From: Alphaproteobacteria bacterium
Lineage (GTDB): Bacteria > Pseudomonadota > Alphaproteobacteria > Micropepsales > Micropepsaceae
Assembly (NCBI GenBank): GCA_015654635.1
Contig: JAATGP010000035.1
Span: forward strand, 124,001-188,000
DNA: 64,000 nt
Direction of reading: 5' to 3'
The position numbers and the translations under genes are program-made. The notes beneath the pieces are model-generated. The model was not told the DNA's origin. It saw only the letters and a list, made by a program, of their open reading frames with translations, and did not search any database. Positions 33,251-42,109 of the stretch are shown here, piece by piece. Each line of letters begins with the position of its first letter. The stretch's first letter is position 1.

Positions 33251-35248
33251 ATGTCACATATCGTCTACGGCGTCTGGAATGGAGCCGTTCACGACTACCG
33301 CGATCCGAGCAAGCCGACGCCGGAAAATCCCGTCGCCTTGCACGGCCTCGACGTCTTCAACGAAGGCAACCCGATCCGGGCCTTCGTCGGTGACCGCGGC
33401 TTCTTCGTGTTCGACAAGGGTGTCAGCTTGATCGACACCTTCTGGCGTTACATGGACAAGGCGGCCGAGCAATCTTGCGGCAAGTGCACACCCTGCCGCA
33501 TGGGGACCGTGCTGGTTCGTGATGCGCTGGCCGACATGCGCCAAGGCAACTCCTCTGCCCTGACCCTCGACGACATCGTCGCTCTGGCGCGCCAGATGAC
33601 CGACACTTCGCTCTGCGGTCTCGGCATGACCTGCGGCAAGGCTTTGCTCGAAGCGCTGGAGAATTTCCGCGGCGAATTCGAAGCCGAAATCAAGGAAGGC
33701 AAACAGCCCGAGCAGGAAGGCATGGTCTATGTTACCGCGCCCTGTATCGAGGCTTGCCCCTCCAAGATCAACGTGCCCCAGTACATCGACTATATCCGTG
33801 ACGGCAAACCGTCTCATTCGCTGGGCGTGATCCTGCAGAAATATCCGATGGCCGCCACTTGCGGGCGCGTCTGCGTGCGCTTCTGCGAAATGGCCTGCCG
33901 GCGCAATCTGGTGGACGAAGCGGTCGGCATCAAAACTTTGAAGCGCTACGTCGCCGATTATCAGACCACCACCGGCGCGCTGACCTTCTCCAAGGCGATG
34001 ATCGCCCAAAGCCTGCCGCCCTCGATGCGGGTGGCGGTGGTCGGTGCCGGCCCAGCCGGTGTTTCCTGCGCCTATCACCTGCTCCTCCACGGCTATCATG
34101 TCGATATCCTGGAAGCGATGGACCAGGGCGGCGGCATGGCCTCGATCGGTATCCCGAGCTATCGCCTGCCAAAGGACGTGTTGCTTTCCGAGATGGATAT
34201 TATCACCCAGCTCGGCGGTCGCTTCCTCTTCAACCAGAAACTCGGCCGCGATTATTCGGTCGATGATCTCTTCGCCCGCGGCTATCGCGCCGTCTTCCTC
34301 GGCCTTGGCTGTCAGGAAGGCACCAAGATGGGTGTGATGAACGAAGACACCAGCCTTACCGGCTACGATTCGGGCATCGGCTTCCTGCTCAAGGTTCACG
34401 ATCATGTGGCCGGGGTGAAGCCCATCAAGCTCGAAGGTGATGTCGTGGTGGTTGGCGGTGGCAATGTCGCCATGGACTGTGTCCGTTCGGCCATCCGCAT
34501 GGGCGCGCGCACAGTGCATCTGATCTACCGGCGCACCCGCGATGACATGCCCGCCGACAAGGAAGAAATCACGGCGGCGGAAGCCGAAGGCATTGTGATG
34601 CACTTCCTCACCAACCCGACCGAAATCCTTTCGGCGGACGGCAAGGTCACCGGCGTCAAGCTCGTGCACATGCGCCAAACCGAAAAGGACACCAGGGGCC
34701 GGCGCAATGTCGAGCCGATCCCGGGCTCGGAGCGGGTCCTCAACTGTTCCTTGGTGATCGCCGCTATCGGTCAGCAGATCCAATCGGGCGCGCTAACCGA
34801 GAAAGACGGTGTTTCACTCAACAAGTGGAAGTGCGTCGACGTCAATAAGACCAGCCTTGCCACCTCCCGCGAAGGCGTCTTCGCTGGCGGTGATTGCGAG
34901 ACCGGCCCCGCCACGCTGATCCACGCCATGGCCGCTGGCCTTAAAGCCGCCCGCGCCATCGACGATTGGGTGCGCCGCGGTTATGTGCGCTTCTTCCCGC
35001 GCTCGCGCATGCGCCAAATCCTGCGCGACAACAACGTGCTGGCCTCCGATGTCGCCGAAATTCCGGTGAAGTCGGAATACCGCGTGCACCATCCCGAACT
35101 CGATCCCAACATCCGCAAACAGATGTTCGAAGAGGTGGAGCGGCCGATCAGCCGCGAAGAGGCCTATCACGAGGCCAAGCGCTGCATGCGCTGCTATCGC
35201 GTCTATTCGGTGGTCACGGCTGAGCCCGTGCCAGAATCCCACAATTGA
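33251..35248 (+). CDS. NuoF C-terminal domain / GltD-like flavoprotein fusion (hydrogenase partner)
   Basis: A 665-residue cytoplasmic electron-transfer protein. Residues 70-130 match the C-terminal 4Fe-4S region of NuoF/HydB (SCGKCTPCRMG with Cys76, 79 and 82, plus Cys122 in LCGLG). Residues 160-230 carry the GltD/NfnB-type cysteine region (CIEACPSKINVPQYID and CGRVCVRFCEMAC). The rest is a two-dinucleotide-binding flavoprotein (VAVVGAGPAGVSCAY for FAD, VVVVGGGNVAMDCVRS for NAD(P)H), ending with another cysteine pair CMRCYR. The NuoF part lacks the FMN/NADH-binding core. It precedes hydA1 with the AGGAG of hydA1 at its stop, so it probably passes electrons between NAD(P)H and HydA1. Confidence 0.85.
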   Translation: MSHIVYGVWNGAVHDYRDPSKPTPENPVALHGLDVFNEGNPIRAFVGDRGFFVFDKGVSLIDTFWRYMDKAAEQSCGKCTPCRMGTVLVRDALADMRQGNSSALTLDDIVALARQMTDTSLCGLGMTCGKALLEALENFRGEFEAEIKEGKQPEQEGMVYVTAPCIEACPSKINVPQYIDYIRDGKPSHSLGVILQKYPMAATCGRVCVRFCEMACRRNLVDEAVGIKTLKRYVADYQTTTGALTFSKAMIAQSLPPSMRVAVVGAGPAGVSCAYHLLLHGYHVDILEAMDQGGGMASIGIPSYRLPKDVLLSEMDIITQLGGRFLFNQKLGRDYSVDDLFARGYRAVFLGLGCQEGTKMGVMNEDTSLTGYDSGIGFLLKVHDHVAGVKPIKLEGDVVVVGGGNVAMDCVRSAIRMGARTVHLIYRRTRDDMPADKEEITAAEAEGIVMHFLTNPTEILSADGKVTGVKLVHMRQTEKDTRGRRNVEPIPGSERVLNCSLVIAAIGQQIQSGALTEKDGVSLNKWKCVDVNKTSLATSREGVFAGGDCETGPATLIHAMAAGLKAARAIDDWVRRGYVRFFPRSRMRQILRDNNVLASDVAEIPVKSEYRVHHPELDPNIRKQMFEEVERPISREEAYHEAKRCMRCYRVYSVVTAEPVPESHN

Positions 35249-35262
35249 GGAGCGCCCCAGCT

Positions 35263-37110
35263 ATGGAACATGAACACGAAGAGGCCGGCGCAAAGAAGAT
35301 TCTGCACGCCACCATCAATGGCGTTGCCGTTGAAGCCGAAGAAAACGAAACCATCCTGCATTGTGCCCGCCGCTATGGCGTCTATATCCCCACGCTGTGC
35401 GAGCTGGACGATATTGATCATACGCCCGGCACTTGCCGCGTCTGTCTGGTCGAATTTGAAATGCCCAGCGGCGATGGCAAGACCAAACTGGCAACGTCCT
35501 GCAACACCCCTGTCGTCGAAGGCATGACGGTGCAGACGCGCAGTCCGCGTGCCCGCAGCGCCCAGCGCTTGCAGGTCGAGCTGTTGCTCGCAGATCACGA
35601 TCAGGACTGTGCCACCTGCGTGCGCCACGGCAGTTGCGAATTGCAGGATGTGGCCCAGTTCGTCGGCCTGCATGAGAATCGCTTCTACAAGCCATCCTTC
35701 GTCGAGAAGCGTCCGGTCGACGATTCTTCGCCGGCCATGATTCGTGACATGTCCAAATGCATTCGCTGCCAGCGCTGCATCGCCATCTGCCGCGAAGGTC
35801 AAGGCGTCGATGCGCTGGTGCAGGTCGGTATCGGCCAGGACAAGGCCGTCGGGCTGCGCTTTGGTCTGTCGCAGAAGGAATCGACTTGCGTCACTTGCGG
35901 CCAATGCGTGCTGGTCTGTCCGACCGGCGCCTTGGGCGAGCGCGACGAGACCGACAAGGTACTCGACTGGATTTATGACCCCGAGATCATCACGGTGTTC
36001 CAGTTCGCACCGGCCGTCCGCGTGGCCTTTGGTGAGGAGTTCGGCCTGCCGCCGGGCGCCAACGTCCAGGGTCAGATCATTACGGCCCTTAAGCGCATTG
36101 GTGCCGACATCGTTCTCGACACCAACTTCGGCGCCGATCTGGTCATCATGGAGGAAAGTGCCGAACTCTTGAAGCGCCTGGCTTCCGGCAGCCGCCCAAC
36201 CTTCACTTCCTGCTGCCCTGCCTGGATCAATTTCGCCGAGATTCACTATCCCGAGATTTTGCCTTATCTCTCCTCCACCAAGTCGCCAATGCAGAGCATG
36301 GGCATGATCTGCAAAACCTATCTGCCGGAAAAGATGGTGCTGGACCCGAAGAAAATCCGCACCATCGCCATCATGCCATGCACCGCCAAAAAAGATGAAG
36401 CAGCCCGTTTGCAGCTTCAATTCGACGGCAAGGCGGAAATCGACGTTGTGTTGACCACGCGCGAGTTCGCCCGCATGTTGCGGCGCGAAGGCATCAATAT
36501 CGCCAAGCTCGAGCCGAGCGACTTCGACAATCCTTATATGGGTGAATTTTCTGGCGCGGGCGCCATCTTCGGCACCACGGGCGGCGTGATGGAAGCAGCC
36601 GTACGCACCATGTACTACGTCGCCAATGGCAAAGAGTACGATGCTATTGAATTTGAACAGCTGCGCGGCTTCGAAGGTGTGCGCTCTGCCACGGTCGATA
36701 TGGGTGGCTCCATCGGCATCGTGAAAGTCGCAATGTGTCATGGCCTGAAGCCAGCGCGCGAGATCGCGGAACTGGTACTTGCCGGCAAGGCCGATTTCGA
36801 CTTCATTGAAGTCATGGCCTGCCCGGGCGGCTGCGTCGATGGCGGCGGCAATCTGCGCTCCAAAAAAGCCTATATGCCGAACGCCTTGAAGCGTCGCGCC
36901 ACCCTTTACAATGTCGACCGGCAGCAGCATGTCCGCCAGTCGCACAACAATGAGCAGATCAAGACGCTCTATCGCGACTTCCTGGAGAAGCCCTATTCCG
37001 ACAAGGCGCATCACCTCCTGCACACGATGTACACGGACCGCAAGCAGACGCTGACACGGACGGTGAAGGAGATCTGGGAGGATCTGACCATCTCCGATCC
37101 GCTGTACTGA
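35263..37110 (+). CDS. hydA: [FeFe] hydrogenase catalytic subunit HydA1
   Basis: A 615-residue enzyme for reversible H2 formation. In order: 2Fe-2S ferredoxin domain (Cys46, 58, 61, 80), His-Cys3 4Fe-4S site (about residues 112-125, ending CVRHGSCELQ), two 4Fe-4S clusters (CIRCQRCIAIC at 166-176, CVTCGQCVLVCPTG at 209-222), then the H-domain. H-cluster motifs are complete: TSCCPAW (315-321), MPCTAKKDE (371-379) and EVMACPGGC (516-524). ATG at 35263 follows TGAGGAG. No Tat signal, so cytoplasmic. Association with a GltD-type flavoprotein recalls the glutamate-synthase-linked group of [FeFe] hydrogenases. A strong terminator follows. Confidence 0.95.
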   Translation: MEHEHEEAGAKKILHATINGVAVEAEENETILHCARRYGVYIPTLCELDDIDHTPGTCRVCLVEFEMPSGDGKTKLATSCNTPVVEGMTVQTRSPRARSAQRLQVELLLADHDQDCATCVRHGSCELQDVAQFVGLHENRFYKPSFVEKRPVDDSSPAMIRDMSKCIRCQRCIAICREGQGVDALVQVGIGQDKAVGLRFGLSQKESTCVTCGQCVLVCPTGALGERDETDKVLDWIYDPEIITVFQFAPAVRVAFGEEFGLPPGANVQGQIITALKRIGADIVLDTNFGADLVIMEESAELLKRLASGSRPTFTSCCPAWINFAEIHYPEILPYLSSTKSPMQSMGMICKTYLPEKMVLDPKKIRTIAIMPCTAKKDEAARLQLQFDGKAEIDVVLTTREFARMLRREGINIAKLEPSDFDNPYMGEFSGAGAIFGTTGGVMEAAVRTMYYVANGKEYDAIEFEQLRGFEGVRSATVDMGGSIGIVKVAMCHGLKPAREIAELVLAGKADFDFIEVMACPGGCVDGGGNLRSKKAYMPNALKRRATLYNVDRQQHVRQSHNNEQIKTLYRDFLEKPYSDKAHHLLHTMYTDRKQTLTRTVKEIWEDLTISDPLY

Positions 37111-37179
37111 GCAAAAGGCCGCCGCCGAAGGCGGCACGCCGTCAAAATGGTCGTAAGCCTTTGATACGACATAATACTT

Positions 37180-37211
37180 GGGAGGGCCGAAAGGCCCTCC
37201 CTTCGTTTTTG
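37180..37211 (+). terminator. Terminator after hydA1
   Basis: Perfect stem GGGAGGGCC / GGCCCTCCC with GAAA tetraloop (37180-37201), followed by TTCGTTTTT. A smaller GCCGCC/GGCGGC hairpin precedes it near 37119-37135. This separates the first hydrogenase unit from the second. Confidence 0.9.
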
Positions 37212-37321
37212 GATTCTTGATCTTTGACAAAGACAGAATATTTCCGCCCTGCTCATATGGCTCCGTGGCGGGGCCCGTATGCATCGCCGAAATAGTAAAG
37301 CGGGACGTGTTCTTTCGAGCG

Positions 37322-37351
37322 TGTACCCGAGTTGTGTATGTATTGGGTACA
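37322..37351. promoter_or_regulatory. Inverted repeat in the promoter region of the second hydrogenase unit
   Basis: TGTACCC (37322-37328) and GGGTACA (37345-37351) form a perfect 7-bp inverted repeat with a 16-base gap, 39 bases before the nuoE-like ATG. It could be a dimeric regulator site or a leader hairpin. Confidence 0.4.
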
Positions 37352-37389
37352 TGCCCCGGCCGTCCCCTTTTTGGGGGGAGGAGATCGGA

Positions 37390-37890
37390 ATGGATGCCCA
37401 GCAGCAATGGCGGACGGAGGTTGAGCAACTCGTCCGCACCCACGGCCGCAGCCGTACAGCACTTATGCCGATCTTGCAGGATATCAACCGCGCCCATAGC
37501 TATATTCCGGAAGGCGCTATGCTGGCAGTATCGGCTGCGCTCACCGTGCCGCGGACCGAGGTCTATGGCGTCGCCAGCTTCTACTCCTATTTCAGCGTCA
37601 AGCCGCGCGGCACTTATGTGATTCGCGTTTGCCGCACGATCTCCTGCGCCAAGCAGCCGGAGTATCATCCCGCTATTGCGGCGTTGTTCAACGAACTCGG
37701 CATCGGCTTCGGCGAAACCACGGCGGACGGCATCTTCACGCTCGAACAGACCAATTGCGCAGGCATGTGCGACCAAGGTCCCTCCATGGTCGTGAATGAG
37801 GATGTGCATGTCGGCCTGACCGAAGCGTCTGTGCGCAGCATCCTCAATAACTATCGGCGCGCGGCTGAGGCCGCCAAGCGGCCGCAATAG
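37390..37890 (+). CDS. NuoE/HydC-like 2Fe-2S subunit of NAD-linked hydrogenase
   Basis: A 166-residue thioredoxin-like ferredoxin subunit. The 2Fe-2S ligands are CRTISC and CAGMC (four cysteines), with the preceding VYGVASFYSYF and IRVCRTISCA motifs of the NuoE family. It carries electrons between the FMN subunit and HydA2. ATG at 37390 follows GGGGGGAGGAGA; the longer frame to 37279 is not family-like. First gene of the second hydrogenase operon, 14 bases before the nuoF-like gene. Confidence 0.9.
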   Translation: MDAQQQWRTEVEQLVRTHGRSRTALMPILQDINRAHSYIPEGAMLAVSAALTVPRTEVYGVASFYSYFSVKPRGTYVIRVCRTISCAKQPEYHPAIAALFNELGIGFGETTADGIFTLEQTNCAGMCDQGPSMVVNEDVHVGLTEASVRSILNNYRRAAEAAKRPQ

Positions 37891-37904
37891 CGAGGGAGAG
37901 GGAT

Positions 37905-39098
37905 ATGGACGTGAAGTCGGTACGCGGCTTTGTCGGTAACAAGCTCTCCTTCTCGGAGGTCTCCGCCAGTGACGGTGTGAAGATGGCCGCGGAGATGGCG
38001 CCCGAAGATGTGGTGTCGATCATTACGGCTTCAGGGCTAAAAGGCCGTGGTGGTGCCGGTTTTCCGACGGGCAAGAAATGGGAATATGCCTTTGGCCAGG
38101 AAGGCCATCCCAAATACATCATCGGCAATGCCGATGAAGGCGAGCCGGGCACTTTTAAGGACCGGCTGATCCTCACCGATTTTCCCGAGCTGGTGTTCGC
38201 CGGTATGGCGATTGCGGGCTGTGCCGTGGGCGCCGAATTCGGCATTCTCTATCTGCGGGCGGAATATGGCTGGCTGCGCGAGCATCTGGAAGCCGCCATC
38301 GCACACTGCCGCGAAAAGGGGTTGCTGGGCAAAGCTATCGGTGGGGGCAAAGATTTTTCCTTCGACATTTCCATCCGCATGGGCTCTGGCGCCTATATCT
38401 GCGGTGAAGAAACCGCACTCTTGGAATCGCTGGAGGGCCGCAGAGGCGATGCCCGCAACCGAATCCCCTTCCCGGTGCAAGCGGGTTATCTCGGTAAGCC
38501 CACCGTCGTGAACAATGTGGAGACGCTCGCCTGGGTGCCTTGCATCCTCGTGAAAGGCCCTTCCTGGTTCGCTGGCATGGGCACGCGCAAAGCACCCGGT
38601 GCATGGCTGTTCAGCGTCTCGGGCGATTGCAAGCGACCCGGCATCTACGAATATCCGTTCGGCACCTCGCTGCGGCAAATCCTTGCCGATGTCGGCGCCG
38701 ACAACCCCAAAGCGGTGCAAGTGGGCGGGGCGAGCGGCAATTGCGTGCCGCCATCGGGCTTCGATCGCACCATGACGCCAGGCGACCTGGCCACCGGCGG
38801 CTCCATCATTGTCTTTGGTCCCGGCCAGGACATGTTCGCGGTGGCGGAGAATTTCCAGCATTTCTTTGCTGACGAATCCTGCGGCCAGTGCATCCCTTGC
38901 CGCGTCGGTAATCAGCGATTGTTGGAAGCTATCGCACGCATGCGCGCTAATGGGCTGGATAAGGATAGCGAGCGGACGGTTCGCCAACTCGCCCAGACCA
39001 TGAGCGTCGCTTCCAAATGCGGTCTTGGCCAGATGAGTCCGCGCGCCTTCCTCTCTATCCTCAACAACTTTGCCGGAGAACTTCCCGGTCACGCTTGA
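37905..39098 (+). CDS. NuoF/HydB-like NADH-binding flavoprotein subunit
   Basis: A 397-residue FMN/NADH-binding subunit with one C-terminal 4Fe-4S cluster. Seen: GRGGAGFPTGKKW (NADH/FMN loop, about residues 47-59), NADEGEPGTFKDR, GAYICGEETALLESLEG, and the cluster motif SCGQCIPCRVG with a later Cys in SKCGLGQ. It lacks the N-terminal thioredoxin-like 2Fe-2S domain present in many HydB proteins, so it is the short form. With NuoE-like and HydA2 subunits it forms the trimer known from NADH-dependent and electron-bifurcating hydrogenases; whether it bifurcates cannot be read from the sequence. Confidence 0.9.
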   Translation: MDVKSVRGFVGNKLSFSEVSASDGVKMAAEMAPEDVVSIITASGLKGRGGAGFPTGKKWEYAFGQEGHPKYIIGNADEGEPGTFKDRLILTDFPELVFAGMAIAGCAVGAEFGILYLRAEYGWLREHLEAAIAHCREKGLLGKAIGGGKDFSFDISIRMGSGAYICGEETALLESLEGRRGDARNRIPFPVQAGYLGKPTVVNNVETLAWVPCILVKGPSWFAGMGTRKAPGAWLFSVSGDCKRPGIYEYPFGTSLRQILADVGADNPKAVQVGGASGNCVPPSGFDRTMTPGDLATGGSIIVFGPGQDMFAVAENFQHFFADESCGQCIPCRVGNQRLLEAIARMRANGLDKDSERTVRQLAQTMSVASKCGLGQMSPRAFLSILNNFAGELPGHA

Positions 39099-39111
39099 AA
39101 AGAGGTCCGCC

Positions 39112-41010
39112 ATGGACGTCCAAACCATCACCATTACCATCGATGGCAAAGCGGTAACGGTCGCGCCGGGAACCACCGTGCTGGAGGCTGCACGCAGCGT
39201 CGGGATTCACATCCCCACCCTATGCCATCACGACGATCTCTGCTCCGAAGCGCTTTATTCGCAGACTAGCGAGAGCGACCGGTCCGCTCACGAAGAAAAC
39301 GGCATGCTATCGACGCCTTCCAGTTGCAGGCTGTGCCTGGTCGAAGTCGAGGGCCTTGCCAAACTGCACGCCTCTTGCGCGCTGCCAATCCACAACGCCA
39401 TGACCATCCATACCTCTTCCACAGCGATCCGCCATGCCCGCCGGGATATCCTCGAACTGATGATGAGCGAGCATTATGGTGACTGTTTCGCCTGCGCCCG
39501 CAACGGTACTTGTGAGTTGCAGAAACTTTGCGCCGACTACGGCGTGACAAGTGAACGCTTCGGTCGCCCGCGAGCGCCGCTTTTCCCTATGGCCGCGCCG
39601 GGCAACATTATTGTGCGCGATATGAACAAGTGTATCCTATGCCGGCGTTGCGTCCGCATGTGCGCGCTTTATCAAGGCGTCTATGCGCTGACGACCGAAG
39701 GGCGCGGCGATCACAGCCGCATCTCCGCCTTCATGGGACGGGAGATGAAAGATGCGATTTGCATCAATTGCGGTCAATGCATCAACCGCTGCCCCACCGG
39801 GGCACTGACGGAGCGCGACGATACCGAAGCGGTCTGGCATGCCATCGAAGACCCCGACAAGATCGTCGTCATCCAGACGGCACCCGCACCACGCGCCGCG
39901 ATTGGGGAAGCCTTCGGCTGCGCACCGGGAACTGCGCTCACCCAGCAGCTGAACACCGCTTTGAAGCGGGCCGGATTCGACAGGGTGTTCGACACCACCT
40001 TCTCGGCGGATCTTACCATCATGGAGGAAGGGGCTGAACTCCTAAGCCGCCTCTATAAGGGGCTGGTCTTGAAGGATAACGGTGCAAGGTTGCCGCAATT
40101 TACCAGTTGTTCGCCCGGCTGGATCAAATTCATCGAACATTTCCATCCTGATTTCTTGCCCAACCTCAGCTCCGCCAAAAGCCCGCAGCAGATGATGGGC
40201 GCCGTAATCAAGACCTATTTCGCCGAAAAGAATGGCTGGGACCCGTCCAAAATCGTCTCCGTCTCCTTGATGCCCTGCACCGCCAAGAAGTTCGAGGCGG
40301 CGCGGCCGGAAATGGATTCCAGCGGTTTCCGCGATGTCGATTTTGCGCTGACCACGCGCGAACTTGCCCGTATGCTGAAACAGGCGGGGATAGAACTGCC
40401 CAAATTGGAAGAAACCCCGTTCGATGATCCTTTCGGCGTCTCCTCGGGTTCCGGCGTCATATTCGGCGCCACGGGCGGCGTGATGGAGGCGGCACTGCGC
40501 ACGGTCCTCGAGCTCGTTACCGGGGATAAGGTGGAGTGCCTATTCGACAAGGCCGACATCAAACCGGTGCGCGGCTTTGACGGCGTGCGTATGGCGGAAG
40601 TGACCGTCGACAAGGTGGGGCCGGTGCCCGCACTCATTGCCCATCTGGTGCCGGATTTCGAATGGCTGAAGGGGGTAACGCTCCGCGTCGGTTTGGCACA
40701 TGGCACCATCAATGCCATCCGGGTGCTCAAGGACATTCAGGAAGGCGGGCCGCTTTCGACCTGCCATTTCATCGAGTTTATGGCCTGCCCGGGAGGGTGC
40801 CTGGGCGGCGGCGGCCAGCCCATTCCGACTGATCGCGATATACGTAGTGCCCGCGCCAAGGCGCTCTATAGCGAGGATGCCCATGACGTGGTACGCAAGA
40901 GCCACGAAAACGAGGATGTCCTGCGCATCTATCGCGACTTCTTCACCGAAGGGCCGTTGAGCCGCAAGAGCCATGAACTTTTGCACACCCACTATAAAGA
41001 AAGGGTCTAG
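39112..41010 (+). CDS. hydA: [FeFe] hydrogenase catalytic subunit HydA2
   Basis: A 632-residue modular [FeFe] hydrogenase. Order: 2Fe-2S domain (Cys38, then SCRLC at 71-75 and Cys89), His-Cys3 site (HYGDCFACARNGTC), two 4Fe-4S clusters (CILCRRCVRMC, CINCGQCINRCPTG), H-domain. Motifs: TSCSPGW (331-337), MPCTAKKFE (387-395), EFMACPGGC (555-563). Two oddities: the second cysteine of the L1 pair is Ser334, and the 2Fe-2S domain carries about 20 extra residues between Cys38 and Cys72. ATG at 39112 follows AAGAGG; a frame opening at 39070 overlaps nuoF. It overlaps hydE at its end. Confidence 0.93.
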   Translation: MDVQTITITIDGKAVTVAPGTTVLEAARSVGIHIPTLCHHDDLCSEALYSQTSESDRSAHEENGMLSTPSSCRLCLVEVEGLAKLHASCALPIHNAMTIHTSSTAIRHARRDILELMMSEHYGDCFACARNGTCELQKLCADYGVTSERFGRPRAPLFPMAAPGNIIVRDMNKCILCRRCVRMCALYQGVYALTTEGRGDHSRISAFMGREMKDAICINCGQCINRCPTGALTERDDTEAVWHAIEDPDKIVVIQTAPAPRAAIGEAFGCAPGTALTQQLNTALKRAGFDRVFDTTFSADLTIMEEGAELLSRLYKGLVLKDNGARLPQFTSCSPGWIKFIEHFHPDFLPNLSSAKSPQQMMGAVIKTYFAEKNGWDPSKIVSVSLMPCTAKKFEAARPEMDSSGFRDVDFALTTRELARMLKQAGIELPKLEETPFDDPFGVSSGSGVIFGATGGVMEAALRTVLELVTGDKVECLFDKADIKPVRGFDGVRMAEVTVDKVGPVPALIAHLVPDFEWLKGVTLRVGLAHGTINAIRVLKDIQEGGPLSTCHFIEFMACPGGCLGGGGQPIPTDRDIRSARAKALYSEDAHDVVRKSHENEDVLRIYRDFFTEGPLSRKSHELLHTHYKERV

Positions 41011-42109
41011 GCCCGTATCGGAGGCATTCGCGGCGCTGGCGGCGAAGGCCGAGCTTGATCGCGCCGATTTGGTGAAGCTGCTCTCGGCCAAGGCGCTGGA
41101 TGAGATTGAGGCCGTGCGGGCCGAAGCCGAGCGGGTCTTGCTGGCCCATTGCGGCGAAGGTGTCTATTTGCGCGGACTGGTGGAGGCGTCCAATGCCTGC
41201 GCCAGTGATTGTCTTTATTGCGGCATCCGCAAATCTAACCGCGATGTGAATCGCTATACCCTTTCGCTGGAGGATATTCTTTCCTGCGCCCGCCAATGCG
41301 CCGATATGGGTTATGGCTCGATGGTGTTGCAATCGGGCGAGCGGGCGGACAGGAAATTTCTTGGCTTGGTCGAAGAAGCCGTGCTGCGGATTCGGGACGA
41401 AACACGCAGCGAAAAACAGCCCGATGGGCTCGGTATCACGCTGTGCATTGGCCAGCAAAGCTATGAGACCTATCAACGGCTTTATGAGGCCGGGGCGCAC
41501 CGCTATTTGCTGCGGATCGAATCGACCAATCCCAAGCTGTTCGCCCAGATGCATCCGGCAGACCAGACCTTTCAATCGCGAATTGATTGTCTGAAAATGC
41601 TGCGTCAGATCGGCTATCAGGTCGGCACCGGCGTTATGATCGGCTTGCCGGGGCAGACGCTGGAAGACCTCGCCGACGACATTCTGTTCTTTGACACGCT
41701 CGATATCGACATGATCGGCATGGGCCCCTTCATTCCCCATCCCGGCACGCCGATGGGTGATTTGCCTTGCCCCGATGTGGCCGAGCGTGTGCGGTTGGCT
41801 TTGCTGATGATTGCGGTGGCGCGGCTGAAGCTGAAGGATGTGAACATCGCCGCCACCACCGCACTTCAGGCGCTCGATCCCGTCGGGCGCGAGAAGGGCC
41901 TGAGAGCCGGGGCCAATATAATCATGCCACAAATGTCGCCCACCGATGTACGCGCCGATTATCAGCTTTATCCGGGCAAACCCTGCATTGAGGAGAACGC
42001 CACGGATTGCCAATCCTGCCTCAATATGCGTATCGAATTTGCCGGGCGGAAAATCGGACTCTACGCTTGGGGCGATTCAGCTCACGCCAGGAAGCGGCAA
42101 AATGGTTGA
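40973..42109 (+). CDS. hydE: [FeFe] hydrogenase maturase HydE (radical SAM)
   Basis: A 378-residue radical-SAM enzyme acting in assembly of the H-cluster diiron subsite. The radical-SAM cluster motif is CASDCLYCGIR (CxxxCxxC), followed by GYGSMVLQSGE, the HydE-like RIESTNPKLFAQMHP and GTGVMIGLPGQT. An additional C-terminal cysteine group (CIEENATDCQSC) resembles the second cluster seen in some HydE proteins. The ATG at 40973 overlaps hydA2 by 38 bases; no later ATG fits, though CTG or TTG starts after GGAGG near 41020 are possible. Its 3' end overlaps the aspartase gene by 8 bases. Confidence 0.92.
   Translation: MNFCTPTIKKGSRPVSEAFAALAAKAELDRADLVKLLSAKALDEIEAVRAEAERVLLAHCGEGVYLRGLVEASNACASDCLYCGIRKSNRDVNRYTLSLEDILSCARQCADMGYGSMVLQSGERADRKFLGLVEEAVLRIRDETRSEKQPDGLGITLCIGQQSYETYQRLYEAGAHRYLLRIESTNPKLFAQMHPADQTFQSRIDCLKMLRQIGYQVGTGVMIGLPGQTLEDLADDILFFDTLDIDMIGMGPFIPHPGTPMGDLPCPDVAERVRLALLMIAVARLKLKDVNIAATTALQALDPVGREKGLRAGANIIMPQMSPTDVRADYQLYPGKPCIEENATDCQSCLNMRIEFAGRKIGLYAWGDSAHARKRQNG

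Noticed and set aside
37217..37230. TTGATCTTTGACAA as an FNR site before the second hydrogenase operon
   Set aside because: Only the first half matches the consensus; the second half has 3 of 5 bases, too weak to claim.
35203..37887. 894-residue antisense frame opposite hydA1 and the nuoE-like gene
   Set aside because: Spans a terminator and two genes with unambiguous Fe-S motifs on the other strand.
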